DNA of 64,000 bases from Cronobacter condimenti 1330 (GTDB lineage Bacteria > Pseudomonadota > Gammaproteobacteria > Enterobacterales > Enterobacteriaceae), in contig NZ_CP012264.1 in NCBI RefSeq assembly GCF_001277255.1, forward strand, positions 496,001-560,000, in the 5' to 3' direction. Below are positions 25,424 to 33,875 of the stretch, one piece after another. The notes beneath the pieces are model-generated. The model was given only the letters and a program-made list of their open reading frames with translations, was not told where the DNA came from and ran no database searches. The position numbers and the translations under genes were made by a program. The stretch's first letter is position 1, and the number at the start of each line of letters is the position of its first letter.

Positions 25424-25726
25424 TCAGCGACGCGTCAGCAGTACGCCCAGCACGACGCCAATAGCCGCACCGATACCTACGCCAGTCCACGGATTTTCAC
25501 GCACATATTCTTCTGCGCGCGCCGCGGCTTCACGGGTCTGTTTGGCAATCACATCGCCGGTTTCGGTTAAGTGATAGCGGGTGTCTTTAAGCGCGCGTTC
25601 CGCTTTATTGCGAATCTTGCTCATCTCTTCTTTCGATTTATCCCCGGAGGCGGTCAGCACCTCTTCCAGCGTATCGGCAAGCGATTTCAACTCAGCGCGC
25701 AGGTGATCGGTATTTTCTTTTGACAT
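25424..25726 (-). CDS. yqjD: ElaB/YqjD-family ribosome-associated membrane protein
   Basis: A 100-residue protein of the DUF883 family. An N-terminal helical, charged domain precedes a C-terminal transmembrane helix with glycine-zipper spacing (GVGIGAAIGVVLG). E. coli YqjD is anchored in the inner membrane by its C-terminus and binds 70S and 100S ribosomes in stationary phase under RpoS control. First gene of yqjD-yqjE-yqjK. Confidence 0.92.
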   Translation of the reverse strand: MSKENTDHLRAELKSLADTLEEVLTASGDKSKEEMSKIRNKAERALKDTRYHLTETGDVIAKQTREAAARAEEYVRENPWTGVGIGAAIGVVLGVLLTRR

Positions 25727-25761
25727 AATGCTCTCCTGATAAGTGAGGGTTATCCATAAGC

Positions 25762-26130
25762 TCAGTAATCTTGAGCTTTCAGCGCCTTCAGTTCTCGCTC
25801 GGCTTCAGCGAGCTTGTGACGACGTTTGGCAATTTTATCGGCATCGCCTTTCTGCGTTGCCTCTTGCAATTCGGCGCGGCGTTCCGCCACTTCCGCGTCC
25901 TTCTCCGCGATTTTCTTGCGGTGATCGGCGATAACGTCGCTGTCGCGGCAGTTGTCGCGTACCTGACTTAGCGCTTTTTTCAGTCCGTCAATGCGGCCCT
26001 GGTTGTTATGCTGCTGCGCGTAACGGATCTCCTTTTCAATCTCCTGCGCTTTCTCTTCGCAGGGGGAGACGGCAAGCGCTGCGGCATTCCAGGAAAAAAG
26101 GGCTAAGGCCAGTACTGTGCGGTAATTCAT
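25762..26130 (-). CDS. yqjC: Periplasmic DUF1090 protein YqjC
   Basis: A 122-residue secreted protein with an N-terminal signal peptide (cleavage near NAAALA) followed by a highly charged, helical, coiled-coil-prone mature part with two cysteines (SPCEEK and RDNCRD) that may form a disulfide. Same length as E. coli YqjC. The ATG at 26130 was chosen because the upstream in-frame extension would hide the signal peptide. Function unknown. Confidence 0.88.
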   Translation of the reverse strand: MNYRTVLALALFSWNAAALAVSPCEEKAQEIEKEIRYAQQHNNQGRIDGLKKALSQVRDNCRDSDVIADHRKKIAEKDAEVAERRAELQEATQKGDADKIAKRRHKLAEAERELKALKAQDY

Positions 26131-26279
26131 GGTCAAACCTTCCATTGTGTTGCGCAGGCCCAGGCCAGACGCGGTTCCGGTTAATTGCGCGGACAAGACA
26201 ATGGGTTGCGCTTACTCAAGCATAGTAAGTAATGACGCAAACCCCAAAGTCTGTGAAAAGATTCAGATTCCTGGAAGGT

Positions 26280-26663
26280 TTATCCCAGGCGCTGAATGTC
26301 GTGACGCAGGCGTGAGAGCCAGGCGGGAGTGAGGCTTTTTTCTTCCTGCTGGGCGATAACAAAACCGCGCGGCAGCGAGCGGTAGAGCACTTTGCGTGCC
26401 GCTTCGCTCTGATCGCTGGAATCAAATTTAATCAGCAGAATGTCATCTTGCGGGGTGATACTTTTAAAACGAATGCCGTTGGCGTCGAGATGGTGCCAGA
26501 CGGAAAAACCGTCCGGGATCATCGCGCCCTGAGAGACCGCGCGGATCTCAAGCGTCGTTTCATGTTTTTGCAGCGCCGCCCAGCTTAACAGCACTGCCGC
26601 AAGCAGCGTTCCTGCTGCAAGCGACAGGGTAAGGCGACGAGAAAAACGGGAAGAGAAGGCCAT
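26280..26663 (-). CDS. mzrA: EnvZ/OmpR modulator MzrA
   Basis: A 127-residue bitopic inner-membrane protein with one transmembrane segment at about residues 12-30 and a periplasmic domain. E. coli MzrA (YqjB, 127 residues) binds the sensor kinase EnvZ and links the Cpx envelope-stress response to EnvZ/OmpR. It starts three bases after the yqjA stop, the same operon as in E. coli. Confidence 0.93.
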   Translation of the reverse strand: MAFSSRFSRRLTLSLAAGTLLAAVLLSWAALQKHETTLEIRAVSQGAMIPDGFSVWHHLDANGIRFKSITPQDDILLIKFDSSDQSEAARKVLYRSLPRGFVIAQQEEKSLTPAWLSRLRHDIQRLG

Positions 26664-26666
26664 CCT

Positions 26667-27329
26667 TTAGCTCCGGTTTCCATGTTTTTTCTTCCACAAC
26701 ACGACCAGCGAGCCGACCAGACCAATTACCAGCAAGACCACTGGCAAGAGCATCAGGCAGGACATCAATGCGTCCTCATATTTGAGGAACACCGGCGTTT
26801 TGCCAAGCAGATAGCCGAGCGTGGTTAAAATCACCACCCACAGCAGGCCGCTCATCCAGTTAAAGAACTGGAAACGCGCATTATTGAGGCCGGAGATGCC
26901 TGCGATAGTCGGCAGCAACGTGCGGACAAAGGCGATAAAGCGGCCGATCAACAGCGCTGACAGCCCATGTTTATGGAAAAGATGATGCGCACGCTGGTGA
27001 TAATGCGCGGGCAGATGAGAGAGCCAGTTTTGCACGATACGCGTATTGCCAAGCCACCGCCCCTGAATGTAGCTCACCCAGCAGCCGAGACTTGCAGCGG
27101 CCGTCAGCAACAGGACGGTTTGCGGATACCCCAGCGCGCCTTTGGCGATAAGCACGCCAACGAGCACCAGCAGGCTATCGCCCGGTAAAAAGGCGGCAGG
27201 CAGCAGACCGTTTTCCAGGAACAGGATCATAAACAGCACAAAGTAGAGCATGCCGATCATGCCAGGGTTGGCGAGCGTTTCGAAGTCCTGGCTCCACAGC
27301 GCGTTGAGTAATTGTGTCAAAAGTTCCAT
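26667..27329 (-). CDS. yqjA: DedA-family membrane protein YqjA
   Basis: A 220-residue DedA (SNARE-associated/VTT) inner-membrane protein. Family features include FLPGDSLLVLVG near residue 48 (the acidic reentrant-loop motif), RFIAFVRTLLPTIAG near 130 and the conserved WM segment near 160. E. coli YqjA supports growth at alkaline pH, proton motive force and drug tolerance redundantly with YghB, and is Cpx-regulated. First gene of yqjA-mzrA. Confidence 0.94.
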   Translation of the reverse strand: MELLTQLLNALWSQDFETLANPGMIGMLYFVLFMILFLENGLLPAAFLPGDSLLVLVGVLIAKGALGYPQTVLLLTAAASLGCWVSYIQGRWLGNTRIVQNWLSHLPAHYHQRAHHLFHKHGLSALLIGRFIAFVRTLLPTIAGISGLNNARFQFFNWMSGLLWVVILTTLGYLLGKTPVFLKYEDALMSCLMLLPVVLLVIGLVGSLVVLWKKKHGNRS

Positions 27330-27644
27330 TCAGTGATCCTGGCACATCGGTTAAAGCCAATGGGGTAGAACAGATAGCATGGCGACATTTCTGAGGTATG
27401 AAGGACGTCAACAGCGCTCTGTGCGTTCCTGGTGCCTGCACGGCTCCGTGTGCGATGAGAGAAGTAAGCAAGTGCTAACTTTTTCACCAGGAAATGCGTC
27501 TAATTGTAACAAAGCTCTGCCTGATGCGTCACAGAAATCGTGCTTTGTTGAGGAATGATTTTGCTTTCCAGGGACCAGGCTTGCGAGGGTATTTACACAG
27601 GCTGACACTATATATGGTTTGCTTACCCTCGCGGTAAGAAAGGG
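27330..27644. other. Intergenic region between yqjA and exuR
   Basis: This 315-base region holds the yqjA promoter and the exuR 3' end. A hairpin with CTTACC/GGTAAG arms and a five-base loop lies at 27622-27638, just past the exuR stop, but has no U-run. No complete CpxR box (two GTAAA direct repeats) was found by eye, although E. coli yqjA is Cpx-controlled. No gene is visible. Confidence 0.5.
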
Positions 27645-28424
27645 TTACTTTTCGCTGTTTGCTGCCGCGTCGAGATGAACCACCGGGTTTTCGGCAAAAA
27701 GATAGCGGTCGGCGTTGAATTCAAAGTCGTCACTGGTTTCGTTAAACAGCATCTGTTTAGTGTTTTCAAGATGCTGCCACATGGCGAGTTTAGCGCCGTG
27801 AGGGTCTTTACGAATCAGCGCCTTAAGGATTTTGTCATGATCGTCGCACCAGTTATCAACGGTGCGTAAATCGATATGTTCGTGCAGTTTTTTCCAGTAC
27901 GGGTTATGAACGCGCTGAGTCCACATTTTTTCAACAATAGCGGCCAGCGCGCTATTTTGCGTGGCGAGCGCAACCTGAACGTGAAACAGTAAATCCCATT
28001 CGGAGTCGCGGAAGAATTTCTCGTTGCGCGCTTTTTCCTGGATTTCCATCAGCTTGATGATGTCTTGCTTGGTAACCTGAGTTGCGGCGAACTCGGCGAT
28101 GTTGCTTTCAATCAACTGGCGGGCTTGTAACAGTTCGAACGGACCATAGCTTGCAAATTCAAACTCCTGCTCGGGGGCAGGGGCATGGTATTTCGCCTGG
28201 CTGGCAATCACATGGATGCCAGAACCTTTGCGTACTTCAACATAACCTTCCACTTCCAGCATGATGATGGCTTCGCGCACTACGGTGCGGCTGACGTTTT
28301 TCTCGTCTGCGATAAATCGTTCGGCAGGCAGTTTCTCACCAACCTGATAAACACCGTCTTCGATGCGTTGTTTAAGCTCGGCGGCCAGTTGTTGATACAG
28401 ACGACGCGGTTCTGCAATTTCCAT
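27645..28424 (-). CDS. exuR: Hexuronate regulon repressor ExuR (GntR/FadR subfamily)
   Basis: A 259-residue GntR-family repressor with a winged helix (residues 10-75, KLPAERFIADEKNVSRTVVR) and an FCD effector domain. ExuR represses exuT, uxaCA and its own gene and is induced by galacturonate or tagaturonate derivatives. The ATG at 28424 gives the E. coli N-terminus MEIxEPRRLYQQL. An ExuR-like palindrome lies 32-47 bases upstream. Confidence 0.95.
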   Translation of the reverse strand: MEIAEPRRLYQQLAAELKQRIEDGVYQVGEKLPAERFIADEKNVSRTVVREAIIMLEVEGYVEVRKGSGIHVIASQAKYHAPAPEQEFEFASYGPFELLQARQLIESNIAEFAATQVTKQDIIKLMEIQEKARNEKFFRDSEWDLLFHVQVALATQNSALAAIVEKMWTQRVHNPYWKKLHEHIDLRTVDNWCDDHDKILKALIRKDPHGAKLAMWQHLENTKQMLFNETSDDFEFNADRYLFAENPVVHLDAAANSEK

Positions 28425-28455
28425 GGGTGACTCCAGTGAACACAATACTGCTTAG

Positions 28456-28471
28456 ATTTGTTATACCACTT
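28456..28471. promoter_or_regulatory. Candidate ExuR operator upstream of exuR
   Basis: ATTTGTTATACCACTT (on the other strand AAGTGGTATAACAAAT) resembles the UxuR/ExuR palindrome built on TTGGTATACCAA: GGTATA and the flanking A/T positions are kept. Its location before exuR suits autoregulation. Confidence 0.6.
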
Positions 28472-28503
28472 TTCGGGTGAGCCCTCCACTCGACGCGCAT
28501 GAA

Positions 28504-28525
28504 AAAGCCGCCCGTAGGCGGCTTT
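28504..28525 (-). terminator. Rho-independent terminator of exuT
   Basis: AAAGCCGCC and GGCGGCTTT arms with a four-base loop are followed by T residues on the minus strand, 13 bases after the exuT stop. Confidence 0.88.
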
Positions 28526-28537
28526 CCAGAAGATTGA

Positions 28538-29839
28538 TCAGTGTTGTGTGACGGGGGCACCACTTCGCGCCTCTTGCTCCAGTTCACTGGCGGGTTTGTT
28601 TTTCAATACCGTCCAGATAACCAGCGCACCCATCAGGTCGAATACCGCCAGTACGGCGAACAGCGGGCTAAAGCCGATGGTATCAGCCAGCGCACCGACC
28701 ACCAGTGCAAACAGGGTGCTCGCCGTCCAGGCCGCCATACCCGTCAGACCGTTAGCGGTCGCCACTTCGTTACGACCAAATACGTCTGAAGAGAGGGTAA
28801 TCAGCGCGCCGGAGAGTGACTGGTGCGCAAAGCCACCGATACACAGCAGCGCAATCGCCACGTAAGGGCTGGTGAACAGGCCTATCATACCAGGGCCAAT
28901 CATCAGTACCGCACCCATCGTCACAACCATTTTACGGGAGACAATCAGGTTCACGCCAAACCAGCGCTGGAACAGCGGAGGCAGATAGCCGCCGACGATA
29001 CAGCCGAGATCGGCAAACAGCATCGGCATCCAGGCGAACATTGCGATCTCTTTCAGGTTAAAGCCGTAGACTTTGAACATAAACAGCGGGATCCAGGCGT
29101 TGAACGTACCCCATGCCGGTTCTGCCAGGAAGCGCGGCAGCGCGATGCCCCAGAACTGGCGGGTGCGGACAATCTGCCACGGCGACATTTTTTTAGCGTT
29201 GTTCGTCTGATGTTGCGCTTCCTGACCGCTAATAATGTAATCACGTTCTTCGGAGGTCAGTTTTTTCTGATCGCGCGGATGTTTGTAGAAAATCAGCCAG
29301 GCCATGGCCCAGGCGAAGCTCAACACACCAGAGATAATGAATGCCATTTCCCAGCTGTGCATCACGATAGCCCACACGACCAGCGGCGGTGCGATCATGG
29401 CCCCAATAGAAGACCCTACGTTGAAATAGCCCACCGCGATAGAGCGCTCTTTCGCCGGGAACCATTCGGAGCTGGCTTTCAGGCCCGCCGGGATCATCGC
29501 CGCTTCTGCGGCACCCACTGCACCACGAGCCAGCGCCAGGCCGCCCCAGCTGCCTGCCAGCGCTGTTGCGCCGCAGAAGATAGCCCAGGTTACCGCGAAG
29601 AAGGCGTAACCGATTTTGGTGCCGAGGACATCCAGCACGTAACCTGCAACAGGTTGCATTACGGTGTAAGCCGCGGAATAGGCCGCGATAATATAAGAGT
29701 ACTGTTGCGTGGAGATGTGCAGCTCTTCCATCAGGGTCGGCGCTGCGGCCGCCACGGTGTTACGGGTCAGGTAACCCAGCACGGTGCCCAGCGTCACCAG
29801 TGCAATCATGTACCATCGTAACCCTTTAATTTTACGCAT
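28538..29839 (-). CDS. exuT: Hexuronate transporter ExuT (MFS)
   Basis: A 433-residue MFS permease (anion:cation symporter family) with 12 predicted helices that takes up galacturonate and glucuronate. Blocks such as RNTVAAAAPTLMEEL near residue 26 and ASSEWFPAKERSIAVG near 125 match E. coli ExuT. The ATG at 29839 with GAGG six bases upstream gives MRKIKGLRW; a start 12 bases upstream is less likely. It diverges from uxaCA and is separated from exuR by a terminator. Confidence 0.95.
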   Translation of the reverse strand: MRKIKGLRWYMIALVTLGTVLGYLTRNTVAAAAPTLMEELHISTQQYSYIIAAYSAAYTVMQPVAGYVLDVLGTKIGYAFFAVTWAIFCGATALAGSWGGLALARGAVGAAEAAMIPAGLKASSEWFPAKERSIAVGYFNVGSSIGAMIAPPLVVWAIVMHSWEMAFIISGVLSFAWAMAWLIFYKHPRDQKKLTSEERDYIISGQEAQHQTNNAKKMSPWQIVRTRQFWGIALPRFLAEPAWGTFNAWIPLFMFKVYGFNLKEIAMFAWMPMLFADLGCIVGGYLPPLFQRWFGVNLIVSRKMVVTMGAVLMIGPGMIGLFTSPYVAIALLCIGGFAHQSLSGALITLSSDVFGRNEVATANGLTGMAAWTASTLFALVVGALADTIGFSPLFAVLAVFDLMGALVIWTVLKNKPASELEQEARSGAPVTQH

Positions 29840-30206
29840 TGGAAACCTCATCGTTTAATCATTCCCCGTGCAGGCAAGGTGGTATGCCAGCTTGCACGGT
29901 ACTCATTCAGTAACGGGAGGCGCACCGGAGGTGTTATCGGTGCCGCCCACGCCTTGCCATTCAGTATTCATGGGACAAATCCGGTATCCGTTCCGGCTAA
30001 TGGGATGAATTCTCAACCCTTAAAACATTCCGTGGGTTTATATGTTGCGACGGCAGAAAGATAACTTGTCATACAGCTTTAAAAGTTGAGTGCCATCACA
30101 AAAGCATCTTTCTTTGTAAGGTTACGTCAGGCGTGGCGCAAAGCCAGACGTGGCGCGGGCTGGCGGGGTGTTTACCCCGGAAAGGGTAGATTATTTGTGT
30201 GCTTTT

Positions 30207-30222
30207 ATTGATCTGACTCACG
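30207..30222. promoter_or_regulatory. Candidate CRP site upstream of uxaCA
   Basis: ATTGA-N6-TCACG matches the CRP core TGTGA-N6-TCACA at seven of ten positions. Hexuronate genes are catabolite-controlled in E. coli. It lies about 90 bases before the uxaC start. Confidence 0.5.
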
Positions 30223-30242
30223 AAAATAGCTTCGGTCACTAG

Positions 30243-30261
30243 AAATTGGTGTGATAACTTT
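30243..30261. promoter_or_regulatory. Candidate ExuR operator upstream of uxaCA
   Basis: AAATTGGTGTGATAACTTT begins with a perfect half-site (AAATTGGT) of the ExuR/UxuR palindrome; the second half is degenerate. It lies 51-69 bases before the uxaC start codon, a repressing position. Confidence 0.5.
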
Positions 30262-30311
30262 GTCAGCATCATGCTAACGCATCTGAATTACTGGCTCAGA
30301 GGAAGCATAAA

Positions 30312-31724
30312 ATGACCCCGTTTATGACCGAAGATTTCCTGCTCGACACCGAATTTGCCCGCCGTCTCTACCACGACTACGCTAAAGATCAGCCGATTTT
30401 CGACTATCACTGCCATCTTCCGCCGCAGCAGATTGCCGAAAATTACCGGTTTAAAAACCTGTATGACATCTGGCTGAAAGGTGACCACTACAAGTGGCGC
30501 GCCATGCGCACTAACGGCGTGCCAGAAAAGTTGTGTACCGGCGATGCGAGTGACCGCGAGAAGTTCGATGCGTGGGCTGCCACAGTGCCGCACACTATCG
30601 GCAACCCGCTGTACCACTGGACCCATCTGGAGCTGCGCCGTCCGTTTGGCATTACCGGCAAAGTGCTGTCGCCAAAAACTGCCGATGAGATCTGGAACCA
30701 GTGCAACGACCTGCTGGCGCAGGACAGCTTCAGCGCCCGCGGCATCATGCAACAGATGAATGTGAAAATGGTCGGCACCACCGACGATCCGGTGGATTCA
30801 CTGGAGCATCACGCGACCGTCGCGAAAGACAGCAGCTTCAGCGTTAAAGTGCTGCCGAGCTGGCGCCCTGATAAAGCGTTCAACATTGAACAGGCAACCT
30901 TTAACGACTACATGGCGAAACTCGCCGAAGTCTCCGACACCGACATTCGCCGCTTTACCGATTTGCAGACGGCGCTTGCCAAGCGTCTCGACCACTTCGC
31001 GGCGCACGGCTGTAAAGTGTCTGACCATGCGCTTGACGTGGTGCTGTTTGCTGACGCCAGCGAAAGCGAACTCGACAGCATCCTGGCGCGTCGTCTGGCA
31101 GGCGAGACGCTCAGCGAGCATGAAGTAGCGCAGTTTAAAACTGCCGTGCTGGTCTGGCTTGGCGCGGAATACGCCCGCCGCGGTTGGGTGCAGCAGTACC
31201 ACATCGGCGCGCTGCGTAATAACAACCTGCGTCAGTTCAAACTGCTGGGGCCGGACGTTGGCTTTGACTCCATCAACGACCGCCCGCTGGCGGAAGAGCT
31301 CTCGAAACTGCTGAGCAAACAGAACGAAGAAAACCTGCTGCCGAAAACCATTCTCTACTGTCTGAACCCGCGTGATAACGAAGTGCTGGGCACCATGATC
31401 GGCAACTTCCAGGGCGAAGGGATGCCAGGCAAGATGCAGTTTGGCTCCGGCTGGTGGTTTAACGATCAGAAAGATGGCATGGAGCGTCAGATGACCCAGC
31501 TCGCGCAGCTCGGCCTGCTGAGCCGCTTCGTCGGTATGCTGACCGACAGCCGCAGCTTCCTGTCTTACACCCGTCATGAATACTTCCGCCGCATTCTGTG
31601 CCAGATGATTGGCCGCTGGGTGGAAGCAGGCGAAGCGCCCGCGGATATCGACCTGTTAGGCGAGATGGTGAAAAACATCTGCTTTAACAACGCCCGCGAT
31701 TACTTCGCCATTGAACTCAACTAA
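30312..31724 (+). CDS. uxaC: Uronate isomerase UxaC
   Basis: A 470-residue amidohydrolase-fold isomerase converting glucuronate to fructuronate and galacturonate to tagaturonate. The metal-binding HxH is present in FDYHCHLPP near residue 33. It is exactly the length of the E. coli enzyme. GAGGA lies eight bases before the ATG. First gene of uxaCA, 17 bases before uxaA. Confidence 0.96.
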   Translation: MTPFMTEDFLLDTEFARRLYHDYAKDQPIFDYHCHLPPQQIAENYRFKNLYDIWLKGDHYKWRAMRTNGVPEKLCTGDASDREKFDAWAATVPHTIGNPLYHWTHLELRRPFGITGKVLSPKTADEIWNQCNDLLAQDSFSARGIMQQMNVKMVGTTDDPVDSLEHHATVAKDSSFSVKVLPSWRPDKAFNIEQATFNDYMAKLAEVSDTDIRRFTDLQTALAKRLDHFAAHGCKVSDHALDVVLFADASESELDSILARRLAGETLSEHEVAQFKTAVLVWLGAEYARRGWVQQYHIGALRNNNLRQFKLLGPDVGFDSINDRPLAEELSKLLSKQNEENLLPKTILYCLNPRDNEVLGTMIGNFQGEGMPGKMQFGSGWWFNDQKDGMERQMTQLAQLGLLSRFVGMLTDSRSFLSYTRHEYFRRILCQMIGRWVEAGEAPADIDLLGEMVKNICFNNARDYFAIELN

Positions 31725-31741
31725 GGCCCTTTGAGGTTGAT

Positions 31742-33229
31742 ATGCAATACATCAGGATCCATTCGCAGGATAACGTTGCGGTAGCGCTGGCGGATCTGAC
31801 CGAAGGTATGGTCGTCGCCATTGACGGGCTGTCCGTCATGCTGTTGCAGCCGGTGACGCGCGGGCATAAGTTCGCGCTGCTGCCCATCGCACAGGGAGAG
31901 AACGTCATTAAATATGGCCTGCCGATAGGCCATGCCCTGGCAGATATTGCGCCGGGCGAACATATTCACTCCCATAACACCCGCACCAATCTCAGCGATC
32001 TGGATGAGTACAGCTATCAACCCGAAGCGCCCCAGGCCGGTCAGCAGATGGGCGATCGCGAGGTGCAGATCTATCGCCGCGCCAGTGGCGAGGTTGGCAT
32101 TCGCAACGAACTCTGGATTTTACCTACCGTGGGCTGTGTCAACGGCATCGCGCGTCAGATCCAGAACCGTTTCCTGAAAGAGACGCACGACGCGCAGGAT
32201 ATCGACGGCGTGTTTCTCTTCAGCCACACCTACGGCTGCTCTCAGCTTGGCGATGACCACATCAACACCCGCACCATGCTGCAAAACATGGTGCGTCACC
32301 CGAACGCCGGGGCGGTGCTGGTAATCGGTCTCGGCTGTGAAAACAACCAGGTGGACGCGTTTCGCGAGACGCTCGGCGATTTCGATCCGGCGCGTGTCCA
32401 CTTCATGGTGTGCCAGCACCAGGAAGATGAAGTGGAAGCGGGGCTTGAGCACCTGCACGCGTTGTATGACGTCATGCGCCACGACAAACGCGAGCCAGGC
32501 AAACTGAGCGAGCTGAAGTTTGGGCTGGAGTGCGGCGGTTCGGATGGGCTGTCCGGCATCACGGCTAACCCGATGCTTGGCCGGTTCTCTGATTACGTGA
32601 TTACTAACGGCGGCACCACGGTTCTGACTGAAGTGCCAGAGATGTTCGGCGCGGAACGTATTCTGATGAGCCATTGTCGCGACGAGGCGACGTTTGAGAA
32701 AACCGTCACCATGGTGAACGATTTCAAACAGTACTTTATCGCGCACAACCAGCCGATTTATGAAAACCCGTCGCCGGGTAACAAAGCAGGCGGTATCACC
32801 ACGCTTGAAGAGAAATCGCTCGGCTGTACCCAGAAAGCGGGCGCAAGCCAGGTCGTGGACGTGCTGCGCTACGGCGAACGCCTGCACACGCCGGGTCTTA
32901 ACCTGCTGAGCGCGCCGGGCAATGATGCCGTGGCGACCAGCGCGCTGGCGGGCGCTGGCTGTCACATGGTGCTGTTCAGTACCGGGCGTGGTACGCCGTA
33001 CGGCGGCTTCGTTCCGACGGTGAAAATCGCGACCAACAGCGAGCTGGCCGCGAAGAAACCGCACTGGATCGATTTCGACGCCGGTCAGCTTCTGCACGGC
33101 ACCGCGATGCCGCAACTGCTGGAGAAGTTCGTCGACAGTATTGTGGCGATCGCCTCCGGTAAGCAGACCTGCAACGAGAAGAATGATTTCCGTGAACTGG
33201 CCATCTTTAAAAGCGGTGTGACGCTGTAG
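31742..33229 (+). CDS. uxaA: Altronate dehydratase UxaA
   Basis: A 495-residue iron-dependent dehydratase converting altronate to 2-keto-3-deoxygluconate. It has an N-terminal SAF domain (about residues 1-80) joined to the D-galactarate/altronate dehydratase domain; conserved cysteines include THTYGCSQ and GLGCENNQ. It follows uxaC in one operon, with GAGG upstream of the ATG. The altronate oxidoreductases for the intermediate step are not in this window. Confidence 0.95.
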   Translation: MQYIRIHSQDNVAVALADLTEGMVVAIDGLSVMLLQPVTRGHKFALLPIAQGENVIKYGLPIGHALADIAPGEHIHSHNTRTNLSDLDEYSYQPEAPQAGQQMGDREVQIYRRASGEVGIRNELWILPTVGCVNGIARQIQNRFLKETHDAQDIDGVFLFSHTYGCSQLGDDHINTRTMLQNMVRHPNAGAVLVIGLGCENNQVDAFRETLGDFDPARVHFMVCQHQEDEVEAGLEHLHALYDVMRHDKREPGKLSELKFGLECGGSDGLSGITANPMLGRFSDYVITNGGTTVLTEVPEMFGAERILMSHCRDEATFEKTVTMVNDFKQYFIAHNQPIYENPSPGNKAGGITTLEEKSLGCTQKAGASQVVDVLRYGERLHTPGLNLLSAPGNDAVATSALAGAGCHMVLFSTGRGTPYGGFVPTVKIATNSELAAKKPHWIDFDAGQLLHGTAMPQLLEKFVDSIVAIASGKQTCNEKNDFRELAIFKSGVTL

Positions 33230-33252
33230 GCTTTGCACTGCGTATTCCTCAC

Positions 33253-33286
33253 ACGGCGTTTCATTTATGAAGCGCCGTTTCTTTTT
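33253..33286 (+). terminator. Rho-independent terminator of uxaCA
   Basis: ACGGCGTTTCAT pairs with ATGAAGCGCCGT (12 positions, one G-U), followed by TTTCTTTTT. It directly precedes the ribosome site of ygjV. Confidence 0.92.
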
Positions 33287-33300
33287 GAGAAGGATTATTT

Positions 33301-33843
33301 ATGACCGCGTATTGGCTAGCCCAGGGCGTTGGGGTCATCGCCTTTCTTATCGGTATCACCACTTTTTTTAACCGCGACGAGCGTCGCTTCAAGCTGCAAC
33401 TGGCGGTCTATAGTGCCGTGATTGGCGGTCACTTTTTTCTGATGGGCGCGACGCCTGCCGGCATGAGCGCGGAGCTTAACGCGCTGCGAACGGTTATCTC
33501 ACTTCGCACCCGCAGCCTGTGGGTAATGACGCTCTTCATCGTGCTGACTCTGACGCTCGGGCTGATAAAACTCCATCACGTCATCGAACTGCTACCGATT
33601 ATCGGCACGGTTGCCAGCACCTGGGCGCTGTTTCGCTGCTCGGGGCTTACGACGCGCTGCGTAATGTGGTGCTCGACCGCCTGCTGGGTCACGCATAACT
33701 TCTGGATTGGCTCCATTGGCGGCACGCTGATCGAGGGCAGTTTTCTGATTATCAACGGGCTGAACATTGTGCGTTTCTGGCGGATGAAAAAGCGCGGTAT
33801 CGATCCGTTTAAGATTGAAAAAGAAGTGGTGGAAAAGGGGTAA
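33301..33843 (+). CDS. ygjV: YgjV family inner-membrane protein
   Basis: A 180-residue membrane protein with about five hydrophobic helices, belonging to the YgjV/imm-uptake-inhibitor-like (BUD32-unrelated, DUF-type) family and close in length to E. coli YgjV (183). Function unknown. AGAAGGA precedes the ATG. Same position downstream of uxaCA as in E. coli. Confidence 0.86.
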   Translation: MTAYWLAQGVGVIAFLIGITTFFNRDERRFKLQLAVYSAVIGGHFFLMGATPAGMSAELNALRTVISLRTRSLWVMTLFIVLTLTLGLIKLHHVIELLPIIGTVASTWALFRCSGLTTRCVMWCSTACWVTHNFWIGSIGGTLIEGSFLIINGLNIVRFWRMKKRGIDPFKIEKEVVEKG

Positions 33844-33845
33844 AT

Positions 33846-33869
33846 ACCGGCGGCCCGAAGACCGCCGGT
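33846..33869. terminator. Hairpin between convergent ygjV and sstT
   Basis: ACCGGCGG and CCGCCGGT form a perfect eight-base stem around an eight-base loop between two convergent genes. It is probably a shared 3'-end structure, although T-runs are short. Confidence 0.6.
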
Positions 33870-33875
33870 GAGGTA

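Larger units (their letters stand above)
29840..30311. other. Control region between divergent exuT and uxaC
   Basis: This 472-base region carries both promoters. Besides a CRP-like and an ExuR-like site listed separately near uxaC, it contains GC-rich partly repeated sequence at 30125-30180 (GTCAGGCGTGGCGCAAAGCC followed by a similar GACGTGGCGCGGGCTGG block). No coding region or RNA gene is seen. Confidence 0.6.

Noticed and set aside
32120..33238. Open frame of 372 codons antisense to uxaA
   Set aside because: Composition and lack of any recognisable motif mark it as a shadow of uxaA.
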